Below are positions 8,253 through 17,181 of a DNA stretch of 33,579 nucleotides, in pieces; the stretch's first letter is position 1, and every line of letters begins with the position of its first letter. The translations under genes were made by a program, and so were the position numbers. The notes under the pieces were generated by a model. That model saw only the letters and a list, made by a program, of their open reading frames with translations, did not search any database and was not told the DNA's origin. The DNA comes from Bifidobacterium breve (lineage in GTDB: Bacteria; Actinomycetota; Acidimicrobiia; Acidimicrobiales; Microtrichaceae), in assembly GCA_945901935.1 (NCBI GenBank), contig CAMDLX010000017.1, positions 1-33,579 of the forward strand, given 5' to 3'.

Positions 8253-9857
8253 TCAGCCCCCGACCGTTCGGGCAATAACTTCAACAGCAGGGCCAGCGAC
8301 ATTAAAGATGAGGCCTGGGAAGAAACCGAGAATGACAATGCCCGCAATAATTGGGGACCATGCCAACCACTCAAACTTGTTCACGTCGGTGATGTTGGGA
8401 TCATTTTCGAACTCTTCGCTTGGAGTCCCAAACGCAGTGCGCTGATACAGCCAGAGCAGGTAGCCGGCAGCCAACACTGTGCCAACAGCGGCTAGCACCA
8501 TGAGGGTGCGGAACAGCGCCACGTTCAGCCCAACTGCAGGCTCATAAGCCGCAAGGATTGCTGGGAACTCGCCCCAGAAGCCGGCCAGACCTGGAAGCCC
8601 AAGTGAAGCCATGGTGGCGAAACCTAGAATCCAGCCCATCTTGGGCGCAGAGACGAGTAGGCCGCCGAGTCGCTTGATATCGAGCGTGTGGTAACGCTCC
8701 TTGACTGAGCCTGCGATGAAGAACAACAGCCCAGTGATCAGGCCGTGAGCCACCATGCCGAACACAGCGGCGTTCAAGCCAAAGGCTGTCAGGGTAGAGA
8801 TTCCCAACATGGTGTAACCCATATGAGACACCGAGGAGAATGCAATGAGCCGCTTCATATCTGTCTGGGCCAGACAGCCAAGCGCACCGTAGATGATGCC
8901 AATCACGGCCAAGATGCCAATGATCGGGGCCCAAGCACGAGCCGCAACTGGGAGGATTGGAATTGCAATTCGGATGAATCCGTAGGTACCCAACTTGAGC
9001 AAGACTGCTGCAAGGATGACTGATCCCTGCGTGGGGGCTTGGGTGTGAGCATCTGGCAACCAAGTATGGAACGGGAACATCGGCACCTTGATGCCGAAGC
9101 CCAAGAACATGCCACCGAAGATGACAATGGCAGTGGTCTTGGCTATGCCTGCGGCACCCGAATAGGTGAGCGCCTGCATACCAAAGCTGCGGAGCGGATC
9201 CCCCGCTTGCATATCTGCGTAACTTCCACCCAAGGCCCGCAATTGTTCAAGTGCGATTCCAGTAGGTGCCTTCGCTAGGAAGTACAGCGCTACGAAAGCC
9301 ACGATCATGAACGCTGATCCAAAGAGGGTGTACAAGAAGAACTTGATCGAGGCGTAGCGGCGTTGCTCGCCACCCCAGACCCCGATCAGGAAGTACATCG
9401 GGAGCAGCGTGACCTCGAAGAACACGAAGAACAGAATCAGGTCCTGAGCAAGGAAGGATCCGATCATCGCTGTTTCAAGAATCAGCATGAGTGTGAAGAA
9501 TGCTTTGGGGTTGCCAGGGTTTGGCACATGCTGCCAGCTGTAAATCACGACCAGCGGAACAATGAACAAGGTGAGCGCTAACAGCGGTAACGAGAGCCCA
9601 TCAAGGCCCAGAATGAAGTTGCTGTTAATCAGCTCAATCCAGTTCCTGTTGACCATGAACTGCAGGTTTTCTGAATCGCCGTAGTCAAAGTTGAGCATCA
9701 ACAAGATGCCCATAGCGGCCGCAGCTAGCGGTGCGCCCAATGCCACAAGTTTGATGGCACCCTCAGATTGTTTGGGTATGGCCATCATCACTAACGCCCC
9801 TGCCAACGGCAAGAAAATAGTGAGGACAAGACCCCAGTCGTTCAAGAAATTCATCAT
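8253..9857 (-). CDS. nuoM: Complex I membrane subunit M
   Basis: Second antiporter-like pump subunit, 534 residues. Recognisable are FFVFFEVTLLPMYFLIGVWG (with the key Glu), FPFHTWLPDAHTQAPTQGSV, and LKLGTYGFIR with the conserved Lys. Also seen are QTDMKRLIAFSSVSHMGY and the broken-helix region typical of Mrp-like subunits. It begins with tandem ATGs (9857 and 9854), 25 bases after nuoL. Length and motif order are ordinary; no lesion is seen. Confidence 0.97.
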   Translation of the reverse strand: MMNFLNDWGLVLTIFLPLAGALVMMAIPKQSEGAIKLVALGAPLAAAAMGILLMLNFDYGDSENLQFMVNRNWIELINSNFILGLDGLSLPLLALTLFIVPLVVIYSWQHVPNPGNPKAFFTLMLILETAMIGSFLAQDLILFFVFFEVTLLPMYFLIGVWGGEQRRYASIKFFLYTLFGSAFMIVAFVALYFLAKAPTGIALEQLRALGGSYADMQAGDPLRSFGMQALTYSGAAGIAKTTAIVIFGGMFLGFGIKVPMFPFHTWLPDAHTQAPTQGSVILAAVLLKLGTYGFIRIAIPILPVAARAWAPIIGILAVIGIIYGALGCLAQTDMKRLIAFSSVSHMGYTMLGISTLTAFGLNAAVFGMVAHGLITGLLFFIAGSVKERYHTLDIKRLGGLLVSAPKMGWILGFATMASLGLPGLAGFWGEFPAILAAYEPAVGLNVALFRTLMVLAAVGTVLAAGYLLWLYQRTAFGTPSEEFENDPNITDVNKFEWLAWSPIIAGIVILGFFPGLIFNVAGPAVEVIARTVGG

Positions 9858-9882
9858 CGGATTCGGCTCTCCCTGTCGTTCA

Positions 9883-12228
9883 TCAGCCGATTACCACCAC
9901 GAACACGCCGGCCAAAATTGCTACAGCGGCGAAGAACAGTGCTGCGTACTGCTGGATCCGTCCGGTCTGAGTGAGACGCAGCATTGCGCCAACACCACTC
10001 GCAGATGACCCGGCACCATTAACGGCGCCGTCGACGACCTTTTGGTCGACGTTCTTATAAACCCAACTACCCGAGCCAACTGCAGTCTTTCCGACCAGGT
10101 TCACCGTGCCATCAATGACGTTGGCACTGAACCAATTGGCTGCCCGGGCGAGCGGGCCTTTCACAAACCCCACGATGACTGTGGTGTACAGCCAATCGAA
10201 GTAGTACTTGTTGACGAGAATGTTCTTGAAGAAGGCTGCAACCTTGTTGCGTTCGGCCAAACCATGCAGACCGGCAAAGGCATCCTTGAAGAAGTACAAG
10301 TAGGCCAGCCCAATACCTGAGAGGCCAACCAAGACCGAGATCACGGCTAGCGCAGGATTGAATCCTGCGTGACTGATTGCCGGGAAATACAAACCGACGG
10401 GTTCGACATAGTGCTCGAAACGAGTCTGCGTGCCTTCGGGCAAGAAATCGAAAGCTGCGGGAAGGTTCACGATGCCTGCGATGGCACCAAGGGAAGCCAA
10501 GATGATGAGCGGAGTCGTAATTCTTGGCCCTGACTCATGGGGGGTTCCATGGCCGCGGTACTCGCCATAGAAGGCGTACCAAATCGTTCGGGTCATATAC
10601 GCAGCAGTGCAGAAAGCTGCGAGCAACAACATCACAAGCATGACGTGGTACTCACCATTGGCACCTTCGGTACCGGGGAAGGATCCGGTTCCGGCGAGGA
10701 TCTCGTCTTTCGACCAGAACCCTGACAGCGGGAATACCCCAGCTAGGGCGGCAGTAGCCACTAGATAGGTCCAGAACGTCTTCGGCATGATCTTTCGGAG
10801 TCCGCCCATGTCATCGACCATGTTGAAGCTGTGGTGACATGCGTGGCTGAGCGAGCCAGCGCCGAGGAACAGGCAGGCCTTAAAGAATGCGTGTGTAAAC
10901 AAGTGGAACAGTGCTGCAGTCCAAGCACCAACACCCAGTGCCGTGACCATGAATCCAAGCTGCGAGACCGTCGAGTAGGCCAGCACCTTCTTGATGTCCT
11001 TCTGCACGAAGGCCAACATGGCGCCAAAGAGTGCCGTGATTGCCCCGATCATGGACAGCGCGTTGACCGAGGATCCAGAGATGGACAGGCCCTCAAAGAA
11101 CACTGGGTAGAGACGAGCCACCATGTACACACCCGCTACAACCATGGTGGCAGCGTGAATCAGCGCGGAGACTGGGGTCGGGCCGGCCATGGCATCGGGA
11201 AGCCAGGTATGCAGGATGAACTGCCCGGACTTGGACATGACCGCCGTGATGAGACACAACGAACCAATCAGCAGCAAGTTGTGAGAAATTTCACCCTCAT
11301 TTGCCAAAATGTTGAGGTCCATGATGGAGAACGATTTACCCGCTGCGAAGTACAACACGATGACGCCGACCAGCAAACCAATATCGCCCACACGGTTTGT
11401 CAAGAAGGCCTTGAGCGCAGCATCAGAGTTCGGCTTCTCTTCCCACCAATGGCCGATCAACGCAAAGGAGCAGACTCCAACCAACTCCCAGCCAACAATC
11501 ATCTGCAGGGTGTTCTCGCTGAGCACGAAGAACAACATGGAAGCAGTGAACAAGCTGAGGAATGCGAAGTAGTGGGTGTATCGACGATCCCCGTGCACGT
11601 AATCCGTGCTGAAGACGTGCACCAACAGCGAGATCAGCGTCACGACAATGAGCAACAGAACGGATTGGCCGTCCACCAGCGTGCCAATCGAAATGGTCTG
11701 ATCGCCGTTCTCGAACCAGTTAATGCAAGAGACCACTGGCCGAGTCGCAACTTCTTCGTGACCACCCTTCTCTGCACCGGCGGGCTCGGTAGCTGCCGGA
11801 GCTGCTGGGGCTGCTGGGGCTGCTGATTCTCCTATTGGCGGAGCGGCTGCAGTTGCACCTTCGGTGCTATGGCCGCCTTCGTTATGTCCCTCGCCGGCTT
11901 TTTTGCCAGCAGTCTTGCCCTCAGTTTTGCCCTCTACGTGTTCGACGCCCTCGCCAACAGCTGCAGCTTCTGCGGCCACGCTTGAACAACTCGGATCTAC
12001 GTTAGCTAGTGCAGCACCTTCTGCAGCAGGCCCGTGACCTTCAGGGTTGTTGTTGCTCCAAGCAATCCAGTTGCCGCCTGTGAGCAGAGCAAGCACAAAG
12101 GCTGCCCCTACAAAGACAATTCCAATCTCTGCACCCTTCTTGGGCATCTTTTTGCCAAAGAACAAGATGAGCAGGAAGGACAGCGCCATGAGCGCCGGGA
12201 TAATCCAGACATGCGTGAAGAACCACAT
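9883..12228 (-). CDS. nuoL: Complex I membrane subunit L with a large periplasmic low-complexity insert
   Basis: The distal proton-pumping subunit, with the lateral helix at its C-terminal end. At 781 residues it is well over the usual 610-650. Core motifs are intact: VGWELVGVCSFALIG (Glu248), MSKSGQF (Lys333), HTWLPDAMAGPTPVSALIHA, and QKDIKKVLAYSTVSQLGFM. The extra length is mostly residues 60-165, between helices 2 and 3: Ala/Gly/Glu/Lys/His/Pro-rich with Gly-Lys-Thr and Pro-Ala-Ala repeats. The positive loop GKKMPKKG between helices 1 and 2 should be cytoplasmic, which puts the insert on the periplasmic side. Cys81 and Cys168 flank most of it and could form a disulfide. A 331-residue plus-strand frame inside this gene is a shadow. 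Confidence 0.96.
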   Translation of the reverse strand: MWFFTHVWIIPALMALSFLLILFFGKKMPKKGAEIGIVFVGAAFVLALLTGGNWIAWSNNNPEGHGPAAEGAALANVDPSCSSVAAEAAAVGEGVEHVEGKTEGKTAGKKAGEGHNEGGHSTEGATAAAPPIGESAAPAAPAAPAATEPAGAEKGGHEEVATRPVVSCINWFENGDQTISIGTLVDGQSVLLLIVVTLISLLVHVFSTDYVHGDRRYTHYFAFLSLFTASMLFFVLSENTLQMIVGWELVGVCSFALIGHWWEEKPNSDAALKAFLTNRVGDIGLLVGVIVLYFAAGKSFSIMDLNILANEGEISHNLLLIGSLCLITAVMSKSGQFILHTWLPDAMAGPTPVSALIHAATMVVAGVYMVARLYPVFFEGLSISGSSVNALSMIGAITALFGAMLAFVQKDIKKVLAYSTVSQLGFMVTALGVGAWTAALFHLFTHAFFKACLFLGAGSLSHACHHSFNMVDDMGGLRKIMPKTFWTYLVATAALAGVFPLSGFWSKDEILAGTGSFPGTEGANGEYHVMLVMLLLAAFCTAAYMTRTIWYAFYGEYRGHGTPHESGPRITTPLIILASLGAIAGIVNLPAAFDFLPEGTQTRFEHYVEPVGLYFPAISHAGFNPALAVISVLVGLSGIGLAYLYFFKDAFAGLHGLAERNKVAAFFKNILVNKYYFDWLYTTVIVGFVKGPLARAANWFSANVIDGTVNLVGKTAVGSGSWVYKNVDQKVVDGAVNGAGSSASGVGAMLRLTQTGRIQQYAALFFAAVAILAGVFVVVIG

Positions 12229-12233
12229 ACCGT

Positions 12234-12530
12234 TCAGCCCTTCATCTCGTCGAGCTCGTCAATATCAACTGAGCGTTGGTTCCGATAAATCAGCAACACG
12301 ATGGCCAAGCCCACGCCAACCTCGGCTGCGGCAATGGCAATCGTGAACAAGGCAAACACCTGACCAGCGACTCCCCAGTAGGTACTAAAGACAATCAAGT
12401 TGATATTGACGGCGTTGAGCACAAGCTCAATCGACATCAACACCAGCACGCCGTTCTTACGAACGATGACGCCATAGACACCAATGGTGAACAAGATCGC
12501 AGACAGCAAAAGGAATTGATTCAGAAACAT
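12234..12530 (-). CDS. nuoK: Complex I membrane subunit K
   Basis: Small Mrp/MrpC-like subunit of 98 residues with three membrane helices. The second helix carries SIELVLNAVNINL with the conserved Glu, and the third carries AAAEVGVGLAIVLLIYR with the second conserved Glu. These two acidic residues form part of the central proton path. Starts at ATG 12530, 17 bases after nuoJ, and stops 5 bases before nuoL. Length is exactly typical. Confidence 0.97.
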   Translation of the reverse strand: MFLNQFLLLSAILFTIGVYGVIVRKNGVLVLMSIELVLNAVNINLIVFSTYWGVAGQVFALFTIAIAAAEVGVGLAIVLLIYRNQRSVDIDELDEMKG

Positions 12531-12547
12531 GATTCGGTGTCCTCCCC

Positions 12548-13129
12548 TCAGTCCCGGCGAGCCAGGACGATGGCCCCAATCAGGGCGGCGAGTAGGAGCA
12601 GGGACAGCATCTCAAACGGAATCAAGTACTGCCCAAAGATGGCATCCGATACGGCTTGGGTCCGGCCGTTTGTATTCGGTCCAGCAACACCCTCGTAAGC
12701 AGCGAAGGTGAGTTCGGAACGACCAAAAGTTTCAATCAGCGCGTAGGAGAGAACGGCTAGTAGCGCCACCCCAACCCCAATGCCGATTTTCTTTTGATTG
12801 TTGTCTAGGTCATCGGAGACACCGAGTGGCGCCCGGGTCAACATCACGCCGAAGAGGAACAGCACGATGACAGCACCGAGGTACACCAAGAACTGGGTAA
12901 CCGCCACAAACTCGGCCTGCAGAAGTATGTAATTCAGTCCTACTCCGCCGAGCACGACCACCAACCAGAGGGCTGCGTGCACGACGTTCTTGGTTGTTAC
13001 AACGCGAAGAGCTGCGAAAATCATCACCACTGCCTGCACGGCGAATACCACATTCGCAGGAGCGTCGAAGGTGGTCTCAGGCGTCACAAGCGGGACAACC
13101 TCAGCAATGATCAGCGCAGCGGAGTTCAT
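12548..13129 (-). CDS. nuoJ: Complex I membrane subunit J
   Basis: A 193-residue membrane subunit with five predicted helices. The third-helix region contains VYLGAVIVLFLFGVML, matching the conserved NuoJ helix with its pi-bulge that gates coupling to quinone reduction. Start ATG 13129 overlaps the nuoI stop (ATGA), which implies translational coupling. Ordinary length, no anomaly. Confidence 0.96.
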   Translation of the reverse strand: MNSAALIIAEVVPLVTPETTFDAPANVVFAVQAVVMIFAALRVVTTKNVVHAALWLVVVLGGVGLNYILLQAEFVAVTQFLVYLGAVIVLFLFGVMLTRAPLGVSDDLDNNQKKIGIGVGVALLAVLSYALIETFGRSELTFAAYEGVAGPNTNGRTQAVSDAIFGQYLIPFEMLSLLLLAALIGAIVLARRD

Positions 13130-13668
13130 CGCGGCACCTTCTTCACCTTTACCTCGGAGCCTGCTTCGAGGGGTTCAAAATCTGGAACCGTTTCCATCCA
13201 TTCATCAAGTCGAGACTTGTCATGAAGGAGGTCCTGTATACGCACTTCGGAGTACTCGTATTCGGGGGACCAGAACAGGGCTTCGAAGGGGCAGACCTCT
13301 ACGCAGATCCCGCAATACATGCAGAGCGAGTAATCAATATCAAAGCGATCAAGGGCATTGACCGAGCGAGGCTTCCCGCCTTCTCGGCGAGGTGGAGCGA
13401 GTGTCTTGTGCGCCTCGATATAGATACACCAGTCCGGGCATTCGCGAGCGCAGAGCATGCACGAGGTGCAGTTCTCTTCCTTCAGCGCAATCACGCCGCG
13501 GGCACGAGCAACGGGTTCTTCTTTTTCGTGGGGATACTGCACAGTTGCAGCACCCTTTGCCGGCGACGGCGGACGTAGCAGCCCATCAGGAAACATGGTT
13601 TCCACAGCTGTCTTCATGGTGATTCCAAGACCTTTGACAATCCCTGGAACTTTGGGCTTGTTTGCCAT
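13126..13668 (-). CDS. nuoI: Complex I iron-sulfur subunit I (two 4Fe-4S clusters)
   Basis: Ferredoxin-like peripheral subunit of 180 residues that carries clusters N6a and N6b and feeds electrons to NuoB. Two full CxxCxxCxxxCP motifs are visible: CTSCMLCARECP and CMYCGICVEVCP, the second followed by FEALFWSPEYEYSE. I chose ATG 13668, which overlaps the nuoH stop as TAATG; the longer upstream frame (to 13737) is nuoH sequence in another frame. With NuoE, NuoF and NuoG absent from the operon, NuoI is the likely entry point or docking surface for the unknown electron donor, by analogy with NdhI of the cyanobacterial/chloroplast complex. The tail after the second motif is charged (KVKKVPR end). 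Confidence 0.96.
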   Translation of the reverse strand: MANKPKVPGIVKGLGITMKTAVETMFPDGLLRPPSPAKGAATVQYPHEKEEPVARARGVIALKEENCTSCMLCARECPDWCIYIEAHKTLAPPRREGGKPRSVNALDRFDIDYSLCMYCGICVEVCPFEALFWSPEYEYSEVRIQDLLHDKSRLDEWMETVPDFEPLEAGSEVKVKKVPR

Positions 13669-14720
13669 TAGAACACCACCTTCATGACACCGGTTACCAC
13701 GATATTTGCCAAGGCCAAGGGAATGAGGACCTTCCAAGCAAGCTTCTGCAACTGGTCCTCACGAAAGCGAGGAAGGCTGAAGCGAACCCAGAACACTACG
13801 CCCACTAGGAGCACTGCCTTGGTAGAGATCATGATTGGCCCGATTGCATTCATGGCGCCGTCAGAAATTCCCCAAGCACCGGGCAATTGCCATCCACCTA
13901 GGAACAGAGTCGAGGCCACAGCTGCGAACGCCACTGCAGTTGCGAACTCTGCAATGAAATACACCAGGAACCGAATTCCGGTGTATTCCACCTGATAACC
14001 AGCGACAAGTTCGGACTCGGCAATGGGCATATCGAACGGGGTCTGGGTGAGCTCAGCCTGCACCGCAATTAAGAAGATGGTGAAGCCAACAATCTGAGTG
14101 AGGATGTAGGGGTTTCCAATACCCGTCCACCCAAAAATTGCTCCGTCAGACTGCGCTGCGACGATGTCTTGCAAGTTCAGGCTGCCAGCCGAAATGACTA
14201 CGCCGACTACAGCAAGGATCAAGGGAAGTTCATACGCAATGAGCTGCCCGCCCGCTCGTAGTGCACCCATGAGGGCATATTTATTGGCCGAGGCCCAGCC
14301 AGCCATCAGAATGCCAATCACCGACAGCGAAGACATCGCTAGGACGAAGTAGATGCCAGTCCCGAGGTCAGCCACCACTGCGTTCGGGCCTGCGGGAATA
14401 ACCACGAACATCAAGAACGTTGATGCCAATACCACTGCAGGAGCGATTCCAAAGATGAACTTGTCCGAGTCCTCGGTGAAGATGTCTTCCTTCTGCAGCC
14501 ACTTACCGACCTCTGCGAGCAACTGCATCGAGCCATACGGCCCAGCCTCCATGGGGCCAAGCCTGCTCTGCATAAAGCTCACGAACTTGAACAGGTACAG
14601 ATACACCGCGCCGCCGGTCAGCAGCAGCAGGGCAACGAGTCCCAGCAGGACGCGAATTGTCGTCTCTTGCCAGTAGGCAAGTTCGAGTCCCAAGATCGGA
14701 TAGAGGACTGCCTGGGTCAT
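13668..14720 (-). CDS. nuoH: Complex I membrane subunit H
   Basis: The heel subunit that joins the arms and forms much of the quinone tunnel; 350 residues with about eight helices. Family signatures are SRLGPMEAGPYGSMQ, ANKYALMGALR, and TQTPFDMPIAESELVAGY followed by QVEYTGIRF. The last is the conserved acidic cytoplasmic loop near the quinone site. Most NuoH proteins read R-A/T-PFDL here, so the bases of the loop are conserved with small changes. I place the start at ATG 14720, which overlaps the nuoD stop (ATGA). An in-frame extension to 14801 encodes unlikely residues within nuoD. Gene order places nuoH immediately after nuoD, with no room for nuoEFG. Confidence 0.96.
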   Translation of the reverse strand: MTQAVLYPILGLELAYWQETTIRVLLGLVALLLLTGGAVYLYLFKFVSFMQSRLGPMEAGPYGSMQLLAEVGKWLQKEDIFTEDSDKFIFGIAPAVVLASTFLMFVVIPAGPNAVVADLGTGIYFVLAMSSLSVIGILMAGWASANKYALMGALRAGGQLIAYELPLILAVVGVVISAGSLNLQDIVAAQSDGAIFGWTGIGNPYILTQIVGFTIFLIAVQAELTQTPFDMPIAESELVAGYQVEYTGIRFLVYFIAEFATAVAFAAVASTLFLGGWQLPGAWGISDGAMNAIGPIMISTKAVLLVGVVFWVRFSLPRFREDQLQKLAWKVLIPLALANIVVTGVMKVVF

Positions 14721-15889
14721 CGGTCGATGTCTCCCAGGATGAAATAGAGCGAAGCCAAGATCGTGATGATGTCGGGAACATACACGCCGCGCAAAAGCCA
14801 CGGGGTAATCGAGACGTTGTTAAAGCTGGCAGAACGAATCTTGACTCTGAAGGGAGTGAGTTCGCCCTTTGAGACAACGTAGAAACCCATCTCTCCGAGC
14901 GGGTTCTCTGTGGCCACATAGGCTTCACCAGCAGGCACCTTGATAATGCGCGGAACCTTGGCCATGATCGGCCCGCCGGGCACACCATCACAGATCTGAT
15001 CGATCATCTTGGTCGACTCACGAACCTCTTGCAGACGCACCCAGAACCGAGCGAACGAATCGCCATCGGGATGCGTCCAGACCTTCCAGTCAAGCTCGGG
15101 GTAGACAAAACCAAATGGAGCGTCGCGACGCAGATCCCAGTCAATGCCTGATGCTCGAGCATTCGCACCCGAGAGTCCGTACTGCATTGCAACGTCTGTT
15201 GGAATGACACCAATGCCGCGAGTTCGACTGGCAAAGATCTCTGCGTTCATGAAGAGACCCTCGATCTCATCGCAGAACGAACGCACTTTGTTCATGACGT
15301 TCTTGGTCTCTACCAACCAGCCCTTGGGAAGATCGTCCTTCAGGCCGCCGATGCGGTCAAAGTTCGGGTGGAAACGTCCACCCGTCACAGCCTCAATCTG
15401 ATCAAGCACAAACTCTCGATCGCGGAAAGCATAAAAGGCCGGAGTTACTGCTCCGAGCTGCACGCCCATATCGCCTAGGAACAGAATCAGGTTTGCAACC
15501 CGAGACATCTCAAAGAGCAGGGTACGAATCCACTGAGCGCGAGGCGGTGCTTCGATGCCCATGAGTTGCTCAGAGGCCAAAATGAAGGGCACCTCGTTTG
15601 CAAAGCTGCCCAGCCAATCAATGCGATTCACTAAGGCCGTAATCTGCGGGTAGGTACGAACCTCGGTCAGCTTCTCGTACCCGCGATGCATGTAGCCCGC
15701 TATTGGCTCCGCAGCCACGACCTGCTCGCCATCTAGCTTGGCAACAATTCTGAGCGTGCCGTGAGTGGCCGGGTGCTGAGGACCCATGTTCAGGATCATG
15801 CCCTCTGTCTCGAGCTCAACATTGACCCGAGCATCAGCGGCCTTGGCCGCGATGTACTGCAATTTTTGCCGGTCAGTTATCGCAGTCAT
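14717..15889 (-). CDS. nuoD: Complex I 49-kDa-type subunit D, with Trp at the quinone-Tyr position
   Basis: The 390-residue quinone-site subunit, homologous to the large subunit of NiFe hydrogenases but without metal ligands. GPQHPATHG (residues 36-44) contains His43, equal to Thermus Nqo4 His38. MHRGYEKL contains Arg69, equal to bovine NDUFS2 Arg85, the residue methylated by NDUFAF7. Arg89 equals Thermus Arg84 near cluster N2. In NRIDWLGSF, Trp92 aligns with Thermus Tyr87, the Tyr that hydrogen-bonds the quinone head group. The C-terminal [13 protein letters not shown] and GDIDR ending are typical. Start ATG 15889 overlaps the nuoC stop. The sequence resembles the partial-operon NuoD of actinobacteria more than the one from 14-gene operons, judged from memory. 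Confidence 0.97.
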   Translation of the reverse strand: MTAITDRQKLQYIAAKAADARVNVELETEGMILNMGPQHPATHGTLRIVAKLDGEQVVAAEPIAGYMHRGYEKLTEVRTYPQITALVNRIDWLGSFANEVPFILASEQLMGIEAPPRAQWIRTLLFEMSRVANLILFLGDMGVQLGAVTPAFYAFRDREFVLDQIEAVTGGRFHPNFDRIGGLKDDLPKGWLVETKNVMNKVRSFCDEIEGLFMNAEIFASRTRGIGVIPTDVAMQYGLSGANARASGIDWDLRRDAPFGFVYPELDWKVWTHPDGDSFARFWVRLQEVRESTKMIDQICDGVPGGPIMAKVPRIIKVPAGEAYVATENPLGEMGFYVVSKGELTPFRVKIRSASFNNVSITPWLLRGVYVPDIITILASLYFILGDIDR

Positions 15890-16668
15890 GCGTCTGCCCC
15901 TTCGGCTGTGCCAGTTTCTTCGGCTTCATCTGAGTCACCTGTTGGCATTTGTTCAACATCCACAATTCCAGGCCAAGGCTTGACGTGGCGCGCAAGAAGC
16001 GGGAAGTCCTTCCGAAGCGGATGGCCCTCGAATCCCGTTGGCAAATACATGTTGCGCAGAGCAGGGTGGCCCGTAAAGTCAATCCCGAACATCTCATGAG
16101 CCTCGCGCTCATGCCAGTCAGCACCTGCGTACACCTTGGTCCACGTGCTCAGAGCCAGGGTGTCATCGGGGACATCAACTTTGAGTGTGACTCCCCAGTT
16201 GCTGCCCTGCTCGCCAATATGAGCAACTCTGGCAAAGACTTGGAATCGAGTCTCGCCTCCGGCGAATCCATGTTCAAAGCCCTGATCTGGTTCCGAGTTG
16301 GTTGAGGCTTGAGCAGCATCTGGCTCTTCAGCCTCGGCAGCAGCTACCTCAAGAAGACGGTCCACCTCTGAATCCATAGAACGACCAAACGGAGAGGGCA
16401 TCCAGTCAATAGCTGACAAGAAACCGAAGTACCGAGCCTGCAACTGGTTGCGCGCTACCTCGCCCGCTTCATGCCACGCATCTGCGGAAACTCGAATCCA
16501 GAGGTCCTTATCAACCACGATGTGGGAATCGACCACTGCATCGCCGAGTGCTTCCACAAACCTGCCAAGCAGCGCTTCGCGAGCCTCATCTACGGGGCCT
16601 TCTGGCTCCATGGGTTCGACTACGGCAGCTTCTTCGTTGTCTAGGGGAGTTTCGCTTTGGTCAGACAT
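15886..16668 (-). CDS. nuoC: Complex I 30-kDa-type subunit C with acidic extensions
   Basis: Peripheral scaffold subunit next to NuoD, 260 residues. The conserved core includes [12 protein letters not shown] near residue 79, then FQVFARVAH, and the signature [18 protein letters not shown] with [17 protein letters not shown]. Three acidic, disorder-like parts are added: residues 1-30 rich in Glu/Pro, about 93-135 (many Glu and Asp) between core strands, and a Glu/Asp/Ala tail. Unusual lengths like these are common at the edges of this subunit. Start ATG 16668 lies 6 bases after the nuoB stop; its stop overlaps nuoD (ATGA). Confidence 0.95.
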   Translation of the reverse strand: MSDQSETPLDNEEAAVVEPMEPEGPVDEAREALLGRFVEALGDAVVDSHIVVDKDLWIRVSADAWHEAGEVARNQLQARYFGFLSAIDWMPSPFGRSMDSEVDRLLEVAAAEAEEPDAAQASTNSEPDQGFEHGFAGGETRFQVFARVAHIGEQGSNWGVTLKVDVPDDTLALSTWTKVYAGADWHEREAHEMFGIDFTGHPALRNMYLPTGFEGHPLRKDFPLLARHVKPWPGIVDVEQMPTGDSDEAEETGTAEGADA

Positions 16669-16674
16669 GGGTGC

Positions 16675-17181
16675 TCACTCGACCACAAGTGGCGCACCGC
16701 GCCAGCGCTCGGCCATGTCTTCATGCAAGATGCGCTCCTGCAACATGACAACACCTTCTAGCAGCGCCTCGGGGCGTGGCGGGCAACCGGGGACGTAGAC
16801 ATCGACCGGAATGATCTGATCTACGCCCTTGGTGACGGAGTAACTATCCCAGTAGGGCCCGCCGCAGTTAGCGCAGGATCCCATCGAGATGACGTACTTC
16901 GGATCGGGCATTTGCTCGTAGAGCCGACGAATGGAGGGTGCCATTTTGTCTGTCACGGTGCCCGAGATAACCACTAGGTCTGTCTGACGCGGTCCGGCGG
17001 GCAGCGGAATGACACCCAAACGCATGACGTCATACCTAGGGGAAGCGAACGCTGCGCCCATCTCGATTGCACAGCAGGCAAGTCCCCACTGGTAGACCCA
17101 GATTGAGTACTTGCGAGACATGTTCAGCAGCGTGGTCAGCGGCTTTGGCATTTTTCCGCTCTCGACGAGTCCTAGGCCCAT
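16675..17181 (-). CDS. nuoB: Complex I iron-sulfur subunit B (cluster N2)
   Basis: Carries N2, the last 4Fe-4S cluster before quinone. It is 168 residues. The four ligands are visible: tandem Cys36-Cys37 in [10 protein letters not shown], Cys103 in [10 protein letters not shown], and Cys133 in [10 protein letters not shown]. Also typical is [18 protein letters not shown]. The start ATG 17181 overlaps the end of nuoA by 10 bases, which implies coupled translation. No deviation from the family in length or ligand pattern. Confidence 0.97.
   Translation of the reverse strand: MGLGLVESGKMPKPLTTLLNMSRKYSIWVYQWGLACCAIEMGAAFASPRYDVMRLGVIPLPAGPRQTDLVVISGTVTDKMAPSIRRLYEQMPDPKYVISMGSCANCGGPYWDSYSVTKGVDQIIPVDVYVPGCPPRPEALLEGVVMLQERILHEDMAERWRGAPLVVE

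Noticed and set aside
10831..11826. 331-codon plus-strand open frame
   Set aside because: Lies wholly inside nuoL, whose motifs are intact on the other strand. The predicted product is rich in Gln, Glu and His in the manner of an antisense membrane-protein frame.
14717..14723. Possible hidden or frameshifted nuoE, nuoF or nuoG
   Set aside because: nuoD stop and nuoH start overlap at ATGA, so no sequence is available; no NuoF/NuoG motifs appear elsewhere in the window.
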